This document shows, piece after piece, positions 1 through 9,712 of a DNA stretch of 64,000 nt. Under the pieces are notes generated by a model. It worked only from the letters and a program-made list of their open reading frames with translations, ran no database searches and was not told the DNA's origin. The position numbers and the translations under genes were made by a program. Source of the DNA: Undaria pinnatifida (taxonomy: Eukaryota > Sar > Phaeophyceae > Laminariales > Alariaceae); contig JABAKD010000008.1 of assembly GCA_012845835.1 (NCBI GenBank), positions 11,677,060-11,741,059 of the forward strand. Direction: 5' to 3'. Within the stretch, counting starts at the first letter, position 1. Each line of letters starts with the position of its first letter.

Positions 1-64
1 AGCGCGCTTAGCGCTCAGTGCTTCGTGTCTGTCGAACCCGCCACTACCGCTGGGTTCTCTGTAT

Positions 65-338
65 GACGCGTGTTACGATATAGAGGGGTGCACCATGTTT
101 TTTTCTCTAATTCTGCTCCTCAATTTGGGAGCTCAAGACCTCTCCCAAAAAATGATTGCGGGAGAAAAACAAAAATGCTTGTACCGGATGAAAAATCCCA
201 TGGGGCGCCTAGGTACACAACGAGAATCATGCGATACAAATTACCTATTATTTCCGACTATTCTGGGTTAAGGAGCCCCGGCATTCAGAAACCATTTCTT
301 AAGGCGAAAAGTGATACCTCTATATCGTAGCACGTGTC
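65..338 (+). mobile_element. MITE family 1, complete copy
   Basis: A 274-bp element with about 22-bp imperfect terminal inverted repeats. The left end reads GACGCGTGTTACGATATAGA and the right end is its near-perfect inverse (CTATATCGTAGCACGTGTC). There is no coding capacity. At least five more full or partial copies occur in the window, near 4040, 4300, 4614, 26440 and 59780. The size, inverted ends and copy number are those of a non-autonomous DNA transposon; the superfamily cannot be told from sequence alone. Confidence 0.75.
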
Positions 339-785
339 GTATTCCGTTTTTTCTCGTTTCCTGCCATCCGGTTTCGGTTTTCTGCTTTAGTGTTGTTCCT
401 GAGGCTTCGTGGCTTCACAGGGTAGAGCTGTGGGAGTGGATTGAGAAGAGCCGCACCTTCGCGTCATGTTCAGACCGTGGGATTGATGCTTTCCCGAATC
501 CTCCATAGTTTTCTGCATGTACTGCGCATCAGGGTGGGCTAGTGTTGTGGTATTGACCTGCTGGGAGCCTAACAACAGGACTTTGAAAAGCTTTTTTTTT
601 GGGCGCAGCGTGCACAAAACAAAAATATTTTCATGGTCATGCAAGTCGCGCGAAGCACGAAAGCACAAGAGAAGCAGGACAGACAGTCTCGCCAATGGCC
701 ATGAGCAGCTGAAAAACGTGGCCTCAAAAGAGATCTCCCGATTAGCAACCAAGCCTTCGTTAGGGGGAGGGGTGTGTGGGTGGGG
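339..785. other. No supported gene
   Basis: Only a minus-strand open frame of about 120 codons is present, with no recognisable family and no ATG at a convincing context. It lies just downstream (minus sense) of a family 3 element and its C-rich tract, a position where other copies precede an exon, so an unrecognised exon cannot be excluded. Confidence 0.4.
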
Positions 786-1020
786 GTGTACTCAATTTGT
801 GATTGGCCGGTAGTCGTATGACCATAGGCCCTCGCATCCCTACTATGCCGGGACGGAGCACGTCTGGTTTTCACCAACCACGCAGACATGTTGCTTGCAC
901 CAAGTGCGAACCGCCGTGAGGTATTCGGCGAGTCGCATAAAGGGTGAACTGCATCCTTCCGAGAACCGCTCGTAAGACCGACTTCGGCACCTTATGCTTA
1001 CTTTCTGGCTTATGGGTGGG
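786..1020 (-). mobile_element. Interspersed repeat family 3 (acceptor-proximal element), truncated copy
   Basis: Matches the family also found at 6109, 7138, 12301, 42035, 43519, 44681 and 58914. On the minus strand it carries the shared blocks GTGCTCCGTCCCGGCATAG, GGATGCGAGGG and ATGGTCATACGACTA, and ends in TGAGTACACCCCC, running into a C-rich tract. No gene is recognised next to this copy. Confidence 0.7.
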
Positions 1021-1040
1021 GGGGGGAACACCCGACACCA

Positions 1041-1180
1041 ATTTTCACTACGACGAGTAGCCTGTTGTGTTTTCACTACGACGAGTAGTAGCCTGTTTTG
1101 TTTTCACTACGACCAGTAGCCTGTTTTGTTTTCACTACGACGAGTAGCCTGTTTTGTTTTCACTACGACGAGTAGCCAGT
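1041..1180. repeat. Minisatellite, about 29 bp x 5
   Basis: Five near-identical tandem copies of a unit beginning TTTCACTACGACGAGTAGCC followed by TGTTTTG. One unit has an extra TAG. Non-coding. Confidence 0.85.
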
Positions 1181-1380
1181 TTTTATGCTCTTGTACCTGG
1201 ACACTCGAAACAGGACTTGAAAAATGTTTTGGACTCGACCAGGGGACTACGGTATTGTAGTATCATACCTCCGTTTCCACTACATACACCGGGTTTGAGC
1301 CACTCGGACGAATGACTCCGTGCACCGACGAAAGTATTTTGAGCGATTTTTCTCAGGGGTTTTCACGGGTCATCATCCGT

Positions 1381-1565
1381 CTCGCGGGTCGGGTCGGGTC
1401 AGGAGAGGTTTCTTAAACACGCGGTTCGGGTCGGGTCGGGTCGGGTCACAGGAGGTGCGTGCCCGAAACCTCACGGGTCGGGTCGGGTCGGGTCCGGAGG
1501 TTTTCAAGCCTCACACGGGTCACCCTGACCCGATCCAACCCGCGAGAAATGGCCTGACCCGCGAA
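1381..1565. repeat. (GGGTC)n degenerate pentamer tract
   Basis: Blocks of CGGGTCGGGTCGGGTC separated by unique stretches, ending in inverse-orientation copies (TGACCCG, AACCCGCG) near 1525-1562. The tract can therefore fold on itself. It is short and internal, so it is not a telomere. Confidence 0.8.
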
Positions 1566-1639
1566 TAAGCCTTATTTTTCTGGTGCAGCGTAGCATATTT
1601 AACATTCCATACATGGCGGAAGATTCATATCTTGCAAAA

Positions 1640-1882
1640 TTTAAACAGCACGAAGCACAGAGGGGGGGTCACTCGCGGGAGGGACCCCAACCCGCTGGTG
1701 AAAAAGAAGGCGGCAAAACCTGAGCCCCCTACGCCGTTGGTTCGTTCTTTGGTGGCGCAGCGTAGCAAAAAAACAAGGACCAATGGCTCCGGTGATGTCG
1801 GGTCCCTTTTCCAATTGGGCACTTTTTTTCAGTGGCTCGGTATCACTCGCGCGAGTGACCCCCTTGTTGTGCTGTTTTAACA
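1640..1882. mobile_element. TIR element (MITE-like), single copy
   Basis: Ends are inverted repeats of about 30 bp: TTTAAACAGCACGAAGCACA then GGGGGGGTCACTCGCG on the left, and CGCGAGTGACCCCCTTGTTG then TGCTGTTTTAA on the right. About 243 bp with no coding capacity. The TTAA-like ends suggest a TTAA-targeting element, but no second copy was found to confirm the boundaries. Confidence 0.6.
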
Positions 1883-1924
1883 TTCTCGATATTAGTACGA
1901 AAAGGGGCGGTTAGCTACGCTGCG

Positions 1925-2565
1925 ACAACACAAAAAAAAAATCGCCGGAGCCATCCCACGGTAGGGTTGCAGCATCAGTCCCTGAGCTCTCCCCGCATGA
2001 GGAACTCAACATCTCACCCGATACTCTTCATGACTTCGACTAAGTAAGGCATTATTCGCTCGCACATCCCGCGACCAAACTTCTGTGCCTTATTAGACTA
2101 TAGTCCTAAAACAATAGATACTCGTGAAAATACTTGATCAATTACTAACCGCTAGACTAGTTCCTCACTCGAGGGAGGAGCTCAATCGGACAAAGGGTAT
2201 ACTTTTTTTTGGCAAAAAAATGCAACCCCTACCGTGGGAATACTCCGCCGTGAATGTGTTTTGTCTTCGTGAAAATACTTGATCAATGACTAACCGCTAG
2301 TTCCTCACTCGAGGGAGGAGCTCAATCGGACAGAGGTGGTATACCTTTTTTCGGCGAAACCACTGCAACCCCTACCGTGGCATGACTCCGCCGTGAACGT
2401 GTTTTGTCTTCGTGAAAGTACTTGATCAATGACTGACCGCTAGTTCCTCACTCGAGAGAGTAGCTCAATCGGATAGAGGGTATACCTTTTTATGGCGAAA
2501 AAATTGCAACCCCCTACCGTGGCATGACTCCGCCGTGAACGTGTTTTTTGTCCACAGTGAGGTTC
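1925..2565. mobile_element. Fold-back element with internal ~140-bp tandem repeats
   Basis: The left end near 1925-1970 (GCCGGAGCCATCCCACGGTA then GGGTTGCA) is the inverse of the right end near 2507-2560 (TGCAACCCCCTACCGTGGCA then TGACTCCGCC). Between them lie three tandem copies of a unit of about 140 bp, each containing ACTTGATCAATGACTAACCG, CCTCACTCGAG and a copy of the terminal motif. No open frame. This fits a fold-back or MITE-type element whose interior has expanded. Confidence 0.65.
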
Positions 2566-4039
2566 ACGGAGTTACTCGCGCGACTGGCTCATACCCCCGA
2601 CGAGGATTGATTCTACGATAGCCCGCCCAAAAAACCGGCGACTTTCTTTCACGAAAACGTTTCATAGCTGGTCGTCACGAGAAAGGGTGCTATGAAAAGA
2701 GCATCAGCTCAAACATTTTCACGTTCGCAAAGGCCTATCGAATGATGACGTCGGGGCGGCAAGGGGCACCGTATTTCAGGAGATACGGCCTGAAGAGAGC
2801 TGGTTTCAAAACCGGCGATTCCGTTAAAGAAAAGCTTGGGGAGGCTACCGTAGTAAGAACGAATCCGAGATGTACTACGGAGATCCATTGTTAACAGGGG
2901 TAAAAATGCCTTATCAATGTTGCAAAAAATTCACCGGAAATTTCTCATAATTTTCGCAATATCTCGGCCAGAACACCCCTAATTTTTATTTTTTATTTTT
3001 GCGCCGTGACCGTAAGGTCTATGCGAACAATCCAAGCTATCTTTTTTTTTTTTTTTTTTTTTTTATCCTCCGGCGGATGGGGAAAAATAAAGCTTTAGCT
3101 CACCACACTTCCGCGTATTTTCATACGCGTCGTGTGTCGATTCAACTCAGTTGCTTTCGCAGCCCAACGCTAGCTGGCGCACCCTTCGAGTCCCATTGTA
3201 GGTATAGCGTAAGCTGTCCCTATCATTGGTCCTCGTTACAACCCCGGCAGCGCAAGCTGCCGTTGTATACGGGTGCGTGTGTATGTCGACCCGGCCTGTC
3301 CCCTGAGGGTCAGGTTCGGTGGAGATAGCCACCCGGAATGTCATCTTTCCGGGTAGTGTGGGACTTGCGCAAGCTCACCCACTAACAAAACCCCTGGCCA
3401 TGGGAGATAGCCTTCCGCCGGACTTGGTCCAGTTACGGTCCACCCTAACCATTCGGGCGTTGGTCCTCGGCTATCGTTTACCGTTGTCGACTAAGAATTG
3501 ACAGAGTTATGACCCCATAATAGGTATTTACCCCTGTTAACAGTGGATCTCCGTAGCAGTGAAAATTAGGGGTACCCGGGGGGGGCTACCGTAGCATTGC
3601 TATTAAACAAGAAGAAATGCTCAAAATACCTCCCTTCTTTAGGGTTGCCTCTCTCTCTCGCCAGCGGTGCCCACTGCCGTCTGAGACGCAAAAAAATAGG
3701 TACTAGATACTACAGCAGTGTTGTGGACTTTCTGATATGAAAAGTGAATATTTATAGTAGTGGAAGCTACTGTATATTAGTGGTGACTAGTTTGTTGCCT
3801 CATCGAAGTGACTACTCGAGATCGTAGTACTTACTTTTGGACTGAGGATACAGTAGTGTGATGGTTACTACCATACCTAGGTCCTGGTATGGTGTAGTGA
3901 CTAATACTGATAGCAGTGACTACATACGGTGTAGTGTACTCTTACTAACAAAGCGACTAAATGACTATACCGTGCACCTTTTTGGCCGTTTGTTTTTTTC
4001 TTGTCACATCCGTAGACACGGTAGCGCTCTTGGCTATTT
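2566..4039. other. No gene; inverted-repeat-bounded segment 2877-3556
   Basis: CTACGGAGATCCATTGTTAA plus CAGGGGTAAA at 2877-2906 reappears as its inverse at 3527-3556 with one mismatch, and CCCCTAATTTT near 2975 has an inverse near 3561. These may be the ends of a third TIR element of about 680 bp. A 20-nt T run lies near 3042. 3576-4039 has short CAGTAGTG/TAGTGACTA-like microrepeats and no supported gene. Confidence 0.5.
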
Positions 4040-4238
4040 TGTTTTCTGAACGACAGAGGTCTCCTTAACCCAAAGTCGTCGGAAAATACGCCCCCTTAGT
4101 TTTTGCATGGTTCTCGTTGTGTACACCTAGGCCCCATGGGATTTTTCATCCGGCGGCGCTAAGAGAGGTCTTGAGCTCCCAAATTGAGGAACCTCAGAAA
4201 AAAAAAGTGGTTGAAGCACCTATATCGTAGCACCCGTC
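4040..4238 (-). mobile_element. MITE family 1, inverted copy lacking one end
   Basis: The minus strand matches the interior of the copy at 65-338 (TCAATTTGGGAGCTCAAGAC, GATGAAAAATCCCATGGGG, CCTAGGTGTACACAACGAG) and the terminus CTACGATATAGG. The distal terminus is missing near 4040. A further isolated terminus (CTATATAAATCGTAGCTCGC) lies at 4300-4385. Confidence 0.7.
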
Positions 4239-4613
4239 TTAAAATCGTGCAGAAACAGAGCGATTTTTTTTAGGAAAATAACTTGTGGGTCAAGAAGCCC
4301 CTCGCCATTCGGAAAACGTTTCATAAGTACATCGGCAAAAAAAATGGCACCTCTGCTATATAAATCGTAGCTCGCGTCCAGCCCGGGTTGCTTCGGTGGT
4401 GGGAAGGATGCTGTGGTGCACCATCTCGTCAGTTTTATTCGTCAATGTTCACGTTTTCCTCTTAAGCCCCCCAAAACGACCAAGGAGGGGCTCCCCGCCA
4501 TTTAGAAAATCCGGCCCGTCCCGTCCCATCCCGTCTCGTCCCGTCCCGTACGAGTGAAAGCCTTCTTTCGTGTTGCTATGAATCGCCAACGGTGCACCCC
4601 ACGGCGTGGTAGG

Positions 4614-5043
4614 AGGCGTGCTTACGATAGAGGGTGCGAACCCCTTTTTTTCTGAGATTTCCTCAATTTGGGAGAGAGCTTAGTGAATACCTCGCTCCCA
4701 AAAACTGCTTTTGTGGGGAGAGCAACAAAAAAAAGCACTGTTCACTCGAGTGTGTACACCACCGGATGAAAAAAAATTCCCGAGGGGGCCTAGCTATAAT
4801 AGGTGCGTACACAACGAGAACAGATTTCCTGCAAAAAAAAAGGCGTATGATTTTCGGTCGATTTTTTTGGGTTATTAACCCCTTTACAACTGAAAACCCG
4901 GTTTTGGGGTCAAAATTACTTGGATTTAGTGTAGAGAGGGGTTCGGGGGCTCTAAAGGGGTTAAGGAAAGCCCCCGTCAATCAGAAAACATTTCAGACGA
5001 AAAGTGGTATACCTTCATGCCTCTGTTGTCGTAGCACGCGTCT
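4614..5043 (+). mobile_element. MITE family 1 copy carrying a nested MITE family 2 insertion
   Basis: Starts GCGTGCTTACGATAGAGGG and ends GTCGTAGCACGCGTC. Internal blocks match the 65-338 copy in order. Between the GGTTATTAA at 4871 and the GGGGTTAAGG near 4963 lies an inserted family 2 element of about 90 bp, so family 2 jumped into family 1. It overlaps no gene. Confidence 0.75.
4872..4966 (+). mobile_element. MITE family 2 (TTAA-type), complete copy
   Basis: About 90 bp with inverted ends TTAACCCCTTTACAACTG and CTCTAAAGGGGTTAA. The interior has AACCCGGTTTTGGGG and AAATTACTTGGATTTAGTGT. Related copies lie at 7910-7985, 17165-17575, 46257-46345, 49850-49950 and 59565-59640. The TTAA at both outer ends is consistent with a TTAA target site. 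Confidence 0.7.
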
Positions 5044-5564
5044 CGTAAGGGTTGCACTTTTGGGGGGCAAAAGTTTTTTCCCGGCGCCCCGGTCGAGATC
5101 CCCAAGCTTGCGTGAAACTATCGGCTAGCCTGATGATGTCACGAGTTTCGAGTATATATTTGCTTAAAGGAACATTATGGCGCATGGAAATGTCTGGGGT
5201 CGCGTTTTGTGCGAAACGGATGTCTTCGAAACTCATGCTTCGGGTGAAACATTGAGCTCAATAACTGTTAGGAACCCCTAAACTCCTGCAGCACCTCCTA
5301 GAGCGTGGGATAACTCCGACCAGCAGTGCGTGGTCGACGCCGGAATTTGCAAATTTTCGTCGTCATTTCTTCGTTTTCAAGACCCGGAAAGGGGTTGAGC
5401 GCAGCGATACGCAGAGAGAGGCAGAGAGGGCGAGAGCGATCAACTAACCTGCCAACCAACGACCCAACCCACCCGCCAACCAACCAACCAACCAGCAAGC
5501 CACATCATCAACCAACCAATCCGAGCAAAGGGAAGCGCAGCCCCGAAGCGACACCGCCTAATCA
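5044..5564. other. Repeat remnant and CCAA-rich tract, no gene
   Basis: 5125-5290 shares ATGTCTTCGAA, CGGGTGA and CATTGAGCTC blocks with 26850-26960 and 58080-58220 (a degenerate interspersed repeat). 5440-5520 is a CCAA/ACCA tetranucleotide-like tract. The minus-strand gene below may extend into this stretch if its last exon is spliced rather than ending at 5565. Confidence 0.4.
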
Positions 5565-8500
5565 TCAATCCAACTCGTCTAGTCGGCTCCAGCCCAAACC
5601 CAACGCACCCCCCCTCTTCTCCTCTTTCTCCCCCTCCTTCTCCGGCTTCCTCCCCTCCCCCTCCCCCACCTGCAAACCCGGGGACCAAACAACCCCCGTC
5701 CCCTTTCCCGCTCCCACTTCCGTCCCGCCAACACCGCCGACGGAAGAAAACAAAGAGTCCCCAGACAGTGGTGCAGGAGGAGTGTGTGTGGCTACCACCT
5801 CCGTCATGTTCGTGTTCTCATTATCATTCTTCTTATGACTATCAACACCCCCCGCCTCCGAGGACGCGTGGTTTTGTCCCCGGGTTTGCAACGGAGGCGT
5901 TCCGATTGGCGTTGGCGCTGGCGTCAATGTGGATGGGGACGTTGCTCCATTGACGGCACTCGCAGCGTCGCCGTCGGGACTCCTGCTTGCGTTGGCGGAC
6001 ACTGTTCGCTTCTTCGTAGCCACCTGCCCATAGGCCGAAACCGGGGATGGGAGGTGGGGTGGGGGGTGGGGTGGGGGGTGGGGTGGGGGGTCGGCGGGGG
6101 GGGGGGGGTGTACTCAGTTTGTGCATGATCGTAGTCGTATGACCATAGACCCTCGCATCCCTACTATGCAGGGACGGATCACGTCGGGTTTTCACCGATC
6201 AAGCACAGATATCGCGTGCACCAAGGGCGCGAGCCGTGAGGTCGTTCGGCAAGAGTCGCATGAAGGGTGAACTGCACGATACTAAAAAACAACTTGTGAG
6301 GGGGACTTCCCCACCTTGTGCGTACTTTCTTGCTTATCTGATGACAGCTTCGAACTAATAGGGTTGTTTTCTGGTGTGGCCACCTCCAGAGACAGCAATG
6401 GGGATACCATGCAATTGCGCCATGGGTGCCTTATCATAGGTACACTACGTGATATCATCCCCCTTGCGCGAAGTGAAGGTTCTCCACGACGCACAATACG
6501 ATTGAACTCGACCGCCATCTCGGTTACCGCCAAAAAATGAAAACGAGAAAAAGAAGGAAAGACGGCACCCTAGAGCTCTCCCTCAAGTAGTGAGAGGCCT
6601 GTTTTACAGCGTCGTTGCGAACCGACGCCAACCCCAGCTGCTGGGGGGCGGGGGGCGGGGAGATAATCTTACCGTCATATAACGGAGTATCACACACAGC
6701 TTGCAAAGATGAGTTTCGACGAAATCTTCGATCTCACAGCTGGAGTGTATTTTCATTTTTTATAATAACGTCGACACACAACACACATATACACACGAAA
6801 ACACACACCACAGCCTCAATTAACGGTACCCGCACAAAATTACCTTTCATCATCCATAATGCTGTCATGTTTGACACACTTTACAGCAAAAAAAAATACA
6901 ACAAACTGACCTCGGAAAGCTTCGGCGCCGCTCGCTCCACGCTGAGCCCGCCGTGCCGAGGCCCTACCATGCCCCGAATTGACACCGCCTGCTGCGGGTT
7001 TTCAACTTCTGGGGGGGAGGAGGAAGCATCACCACCGCCTTTTTTCGCTGCGGCCGCCGCGGCTGCTTTGGCCTCCTCCTGTGGGACACACAATACCGAA
7101 GGAGGTAGGCCATGGGGAGATGGGGGGCGGGGGGCGGGTGTAGTCAGTTTGTGCATGGCCGTAGTCGTATGACCATAGACCCTCGCATCCTTGCAACGCC
7201 GGGGAAGACGAACACGTCGGCTCTTTTTTCCAGAGGCCAGTAAAAAAGGACATTGTGTGCATGCACACCAAGCGCGAAGCGCTGTGAGGTGTTCGGCGAT
7301 TCGCTCGCTATGAACGGTGTGAAAGAAGCCGCGCCCACGTCCATTCTACTACGAAAGAACCGCGGACTTCGGCGCCTTACGTAAGTGCGTACTTTTTGTT
7401 AGCGTACGGGGACACTGTACTGCATCAGAGGTGGCGCGCCATATTTGTTCTTCTTCTAAGGGTGGCTGCTTGAGGAGCTCTATAACTCACCCAGAATTTC
7501 ATTTTTGAGTAAGCTGAAACTGTAAACGCGTAGCCTAGGCATGCCAGTTTGACAATAAGATATCAGCTCCATACGACAAACAATAAGCACAAGCTCCACA
7601 TGACAACACAGTAAATATAAGCTCGATACGCAATTGAAGCCATGCGGTACTGCTAATCATACAACCCAAGACTCGTTGGTAATCATATTCCCCAAGCATA
7701 TGCTGAAGATCAAAGGGGTTGAAACGCCCATTTGTTGACGCGGGGGATGATCACTTATCGTCCCCTCTCTAGGATCTCGGGAGTTTCGCAATTTTTAAAG
7801 CATTACGTATTCACATCGGGCTCAAAACTTATGGTCGGGACTGGTACAAAAAAAACAAAAAAACAGCATACCAGGTATATCGCAAGACATGAATGGCATT
7901 CCGGCGATTTTGGGTTAGAACCCTTTTTAGAGCCCCAAAATCCCTCCCTATACTAACTTCAAGCAACTAAAAAAAGGGTTTCCAGTTGTAAAGGCGTTCA
8001 GAAAAGACGGACTAAAAAAAGTGCTACCTGTACCCCCCATGCGTCATGACAACCGTGTGTGTGTGGAAGATTTAGATTTTCGTTGGTTTGATGATGTTTT
8101 TTTAAATCGTTCAGTGGCTGGTGGGGGGAAAACTACTTTGAAGTAGTGTCGGGTTTCGTTCTTGGAGAGGTAAAAGTGAAGTAAGCTCACCACCCTTTTC
8201 CAGGTACACAGCAGTATACACTACTGCTGCGTGTCGATTTAACTCTGTTGCCGAAGCAGAGGTGCTGCCGTGCGGCAACGATGTATAGTGCAAGCTTCGG
8301 CCACCTCCGGCCGCCATGGAAACGGCAGGTGCAAGCTGCCGCGACCCCCGCCGGCCGCGCAGGAGAGGGTTCGGGAGGGGGGGGGGGGAAGCCTATTGAT
8401 AGGTAAATCCTCTCGGGACCTAGAGAAGGCGACGAAACAAAAACGATAAAAGTGTGATCATCTCTGTGGTGTGAGAGCACGCCGTACGAGTAGTACCACG

Positions 8501-9664
8501 CAGCTCGCATATCGTGTGAACCCTTTGCGCTGTAATTCGGGTACGCCTCCGTCCCTCCGTCCCTCCGTCCCTCCGTCCCTCCCTCCTTCCCTCCCTCCCT
8601 TTGGCCCTCCCACCTTCGCAGAATTTCGAGAGGCAACACGACGGATCATGCCTGAACCCTCTCGCTCTGTTTCCCCCCCCCCCCTCACCATCATGAGCGC
8701 AGCAAGGGTGGGAGCCCGCGAAACCTTGCGCGTCGACCGTCCAACGTCGTTACCCTTTGCGCTCTTAGCAGCAGCGGCTCGGTCCGCCGACAATTTCGGT
8801 GCTCGCCGAGGCCCCGCCGCCACGGGCAGGAGGCCGAGAGACTGCGTAGCAAGCGGGAAGGGGTAGGAGGGTGGGGTGGGGTTGGGGTTGTGTGTGTGGG
8901 GGGGTGGGGGGGGAGGGGTTGGGGGCGGGTGGAGTAGGGGTGGAGGGCAGGAGGCCCAGAGGCTGCGTAGCAGGCGGAAGAGGGGAGGGGAGGGGGGGAT
9001 GGGGGGAAGAGGTGGGGGTTGGGGTGTGAGGTACGGGTTGGGGGGTGATTAGGGGTGGGGTGGGGTGGGGTGGGGTGGGGTGGGGAACAACAAAATACCA
9101 GGTAGGAAACAACGGACCCTTGTTTTTTTTTGTTAAATCAGACATTTTCTGAACTATTTGCGATATGTTTGACGCCACCGGTATTTGTGAAAGCAGGGCA
9201 GAATGAGTGGGAGGGAGGAGGGGGACGAGAATTGGGGGGTGGGAGGCAAGGGCAGGAGTAGCGAAGGAAGGGAGGGGGGAAAGAGCATGCCCGGTTAAAG
9301 CATGCCCGTGCGTCATCCAAAACATTTCATCTCGCGCTCCACCTCGTTTACGTTTTCGTTTCTGTTTATGTTCGTTTTCGATCTCGTTTTGGTTTTCTTG
9401 TTCATTTTGTTTCGTTTTCTTTTCGTGTCCGTTTTCGTTTTCGAATTCTTGCTCGTTTTCGATTCCGTTTTCGTTTCCTTTTTCGTCTTCGCCTTAATTT
9501 CCATTTTCGTTTTCGGTTCGTTTTCGGTTCGTTTTCGTGCTCGCTTTCGTGCTCGTATGTCTTTTCGCTTTCGCAATCACTTTCCTGCTGATTTTCGTCT
9601 TCGTACTCGTCTACATCATCGTCTTGGTTTTCGTGCTCGTTTTCAATTTCATTTTCATGCCTTC

Positions 9665-9712
<48 letters not shown>

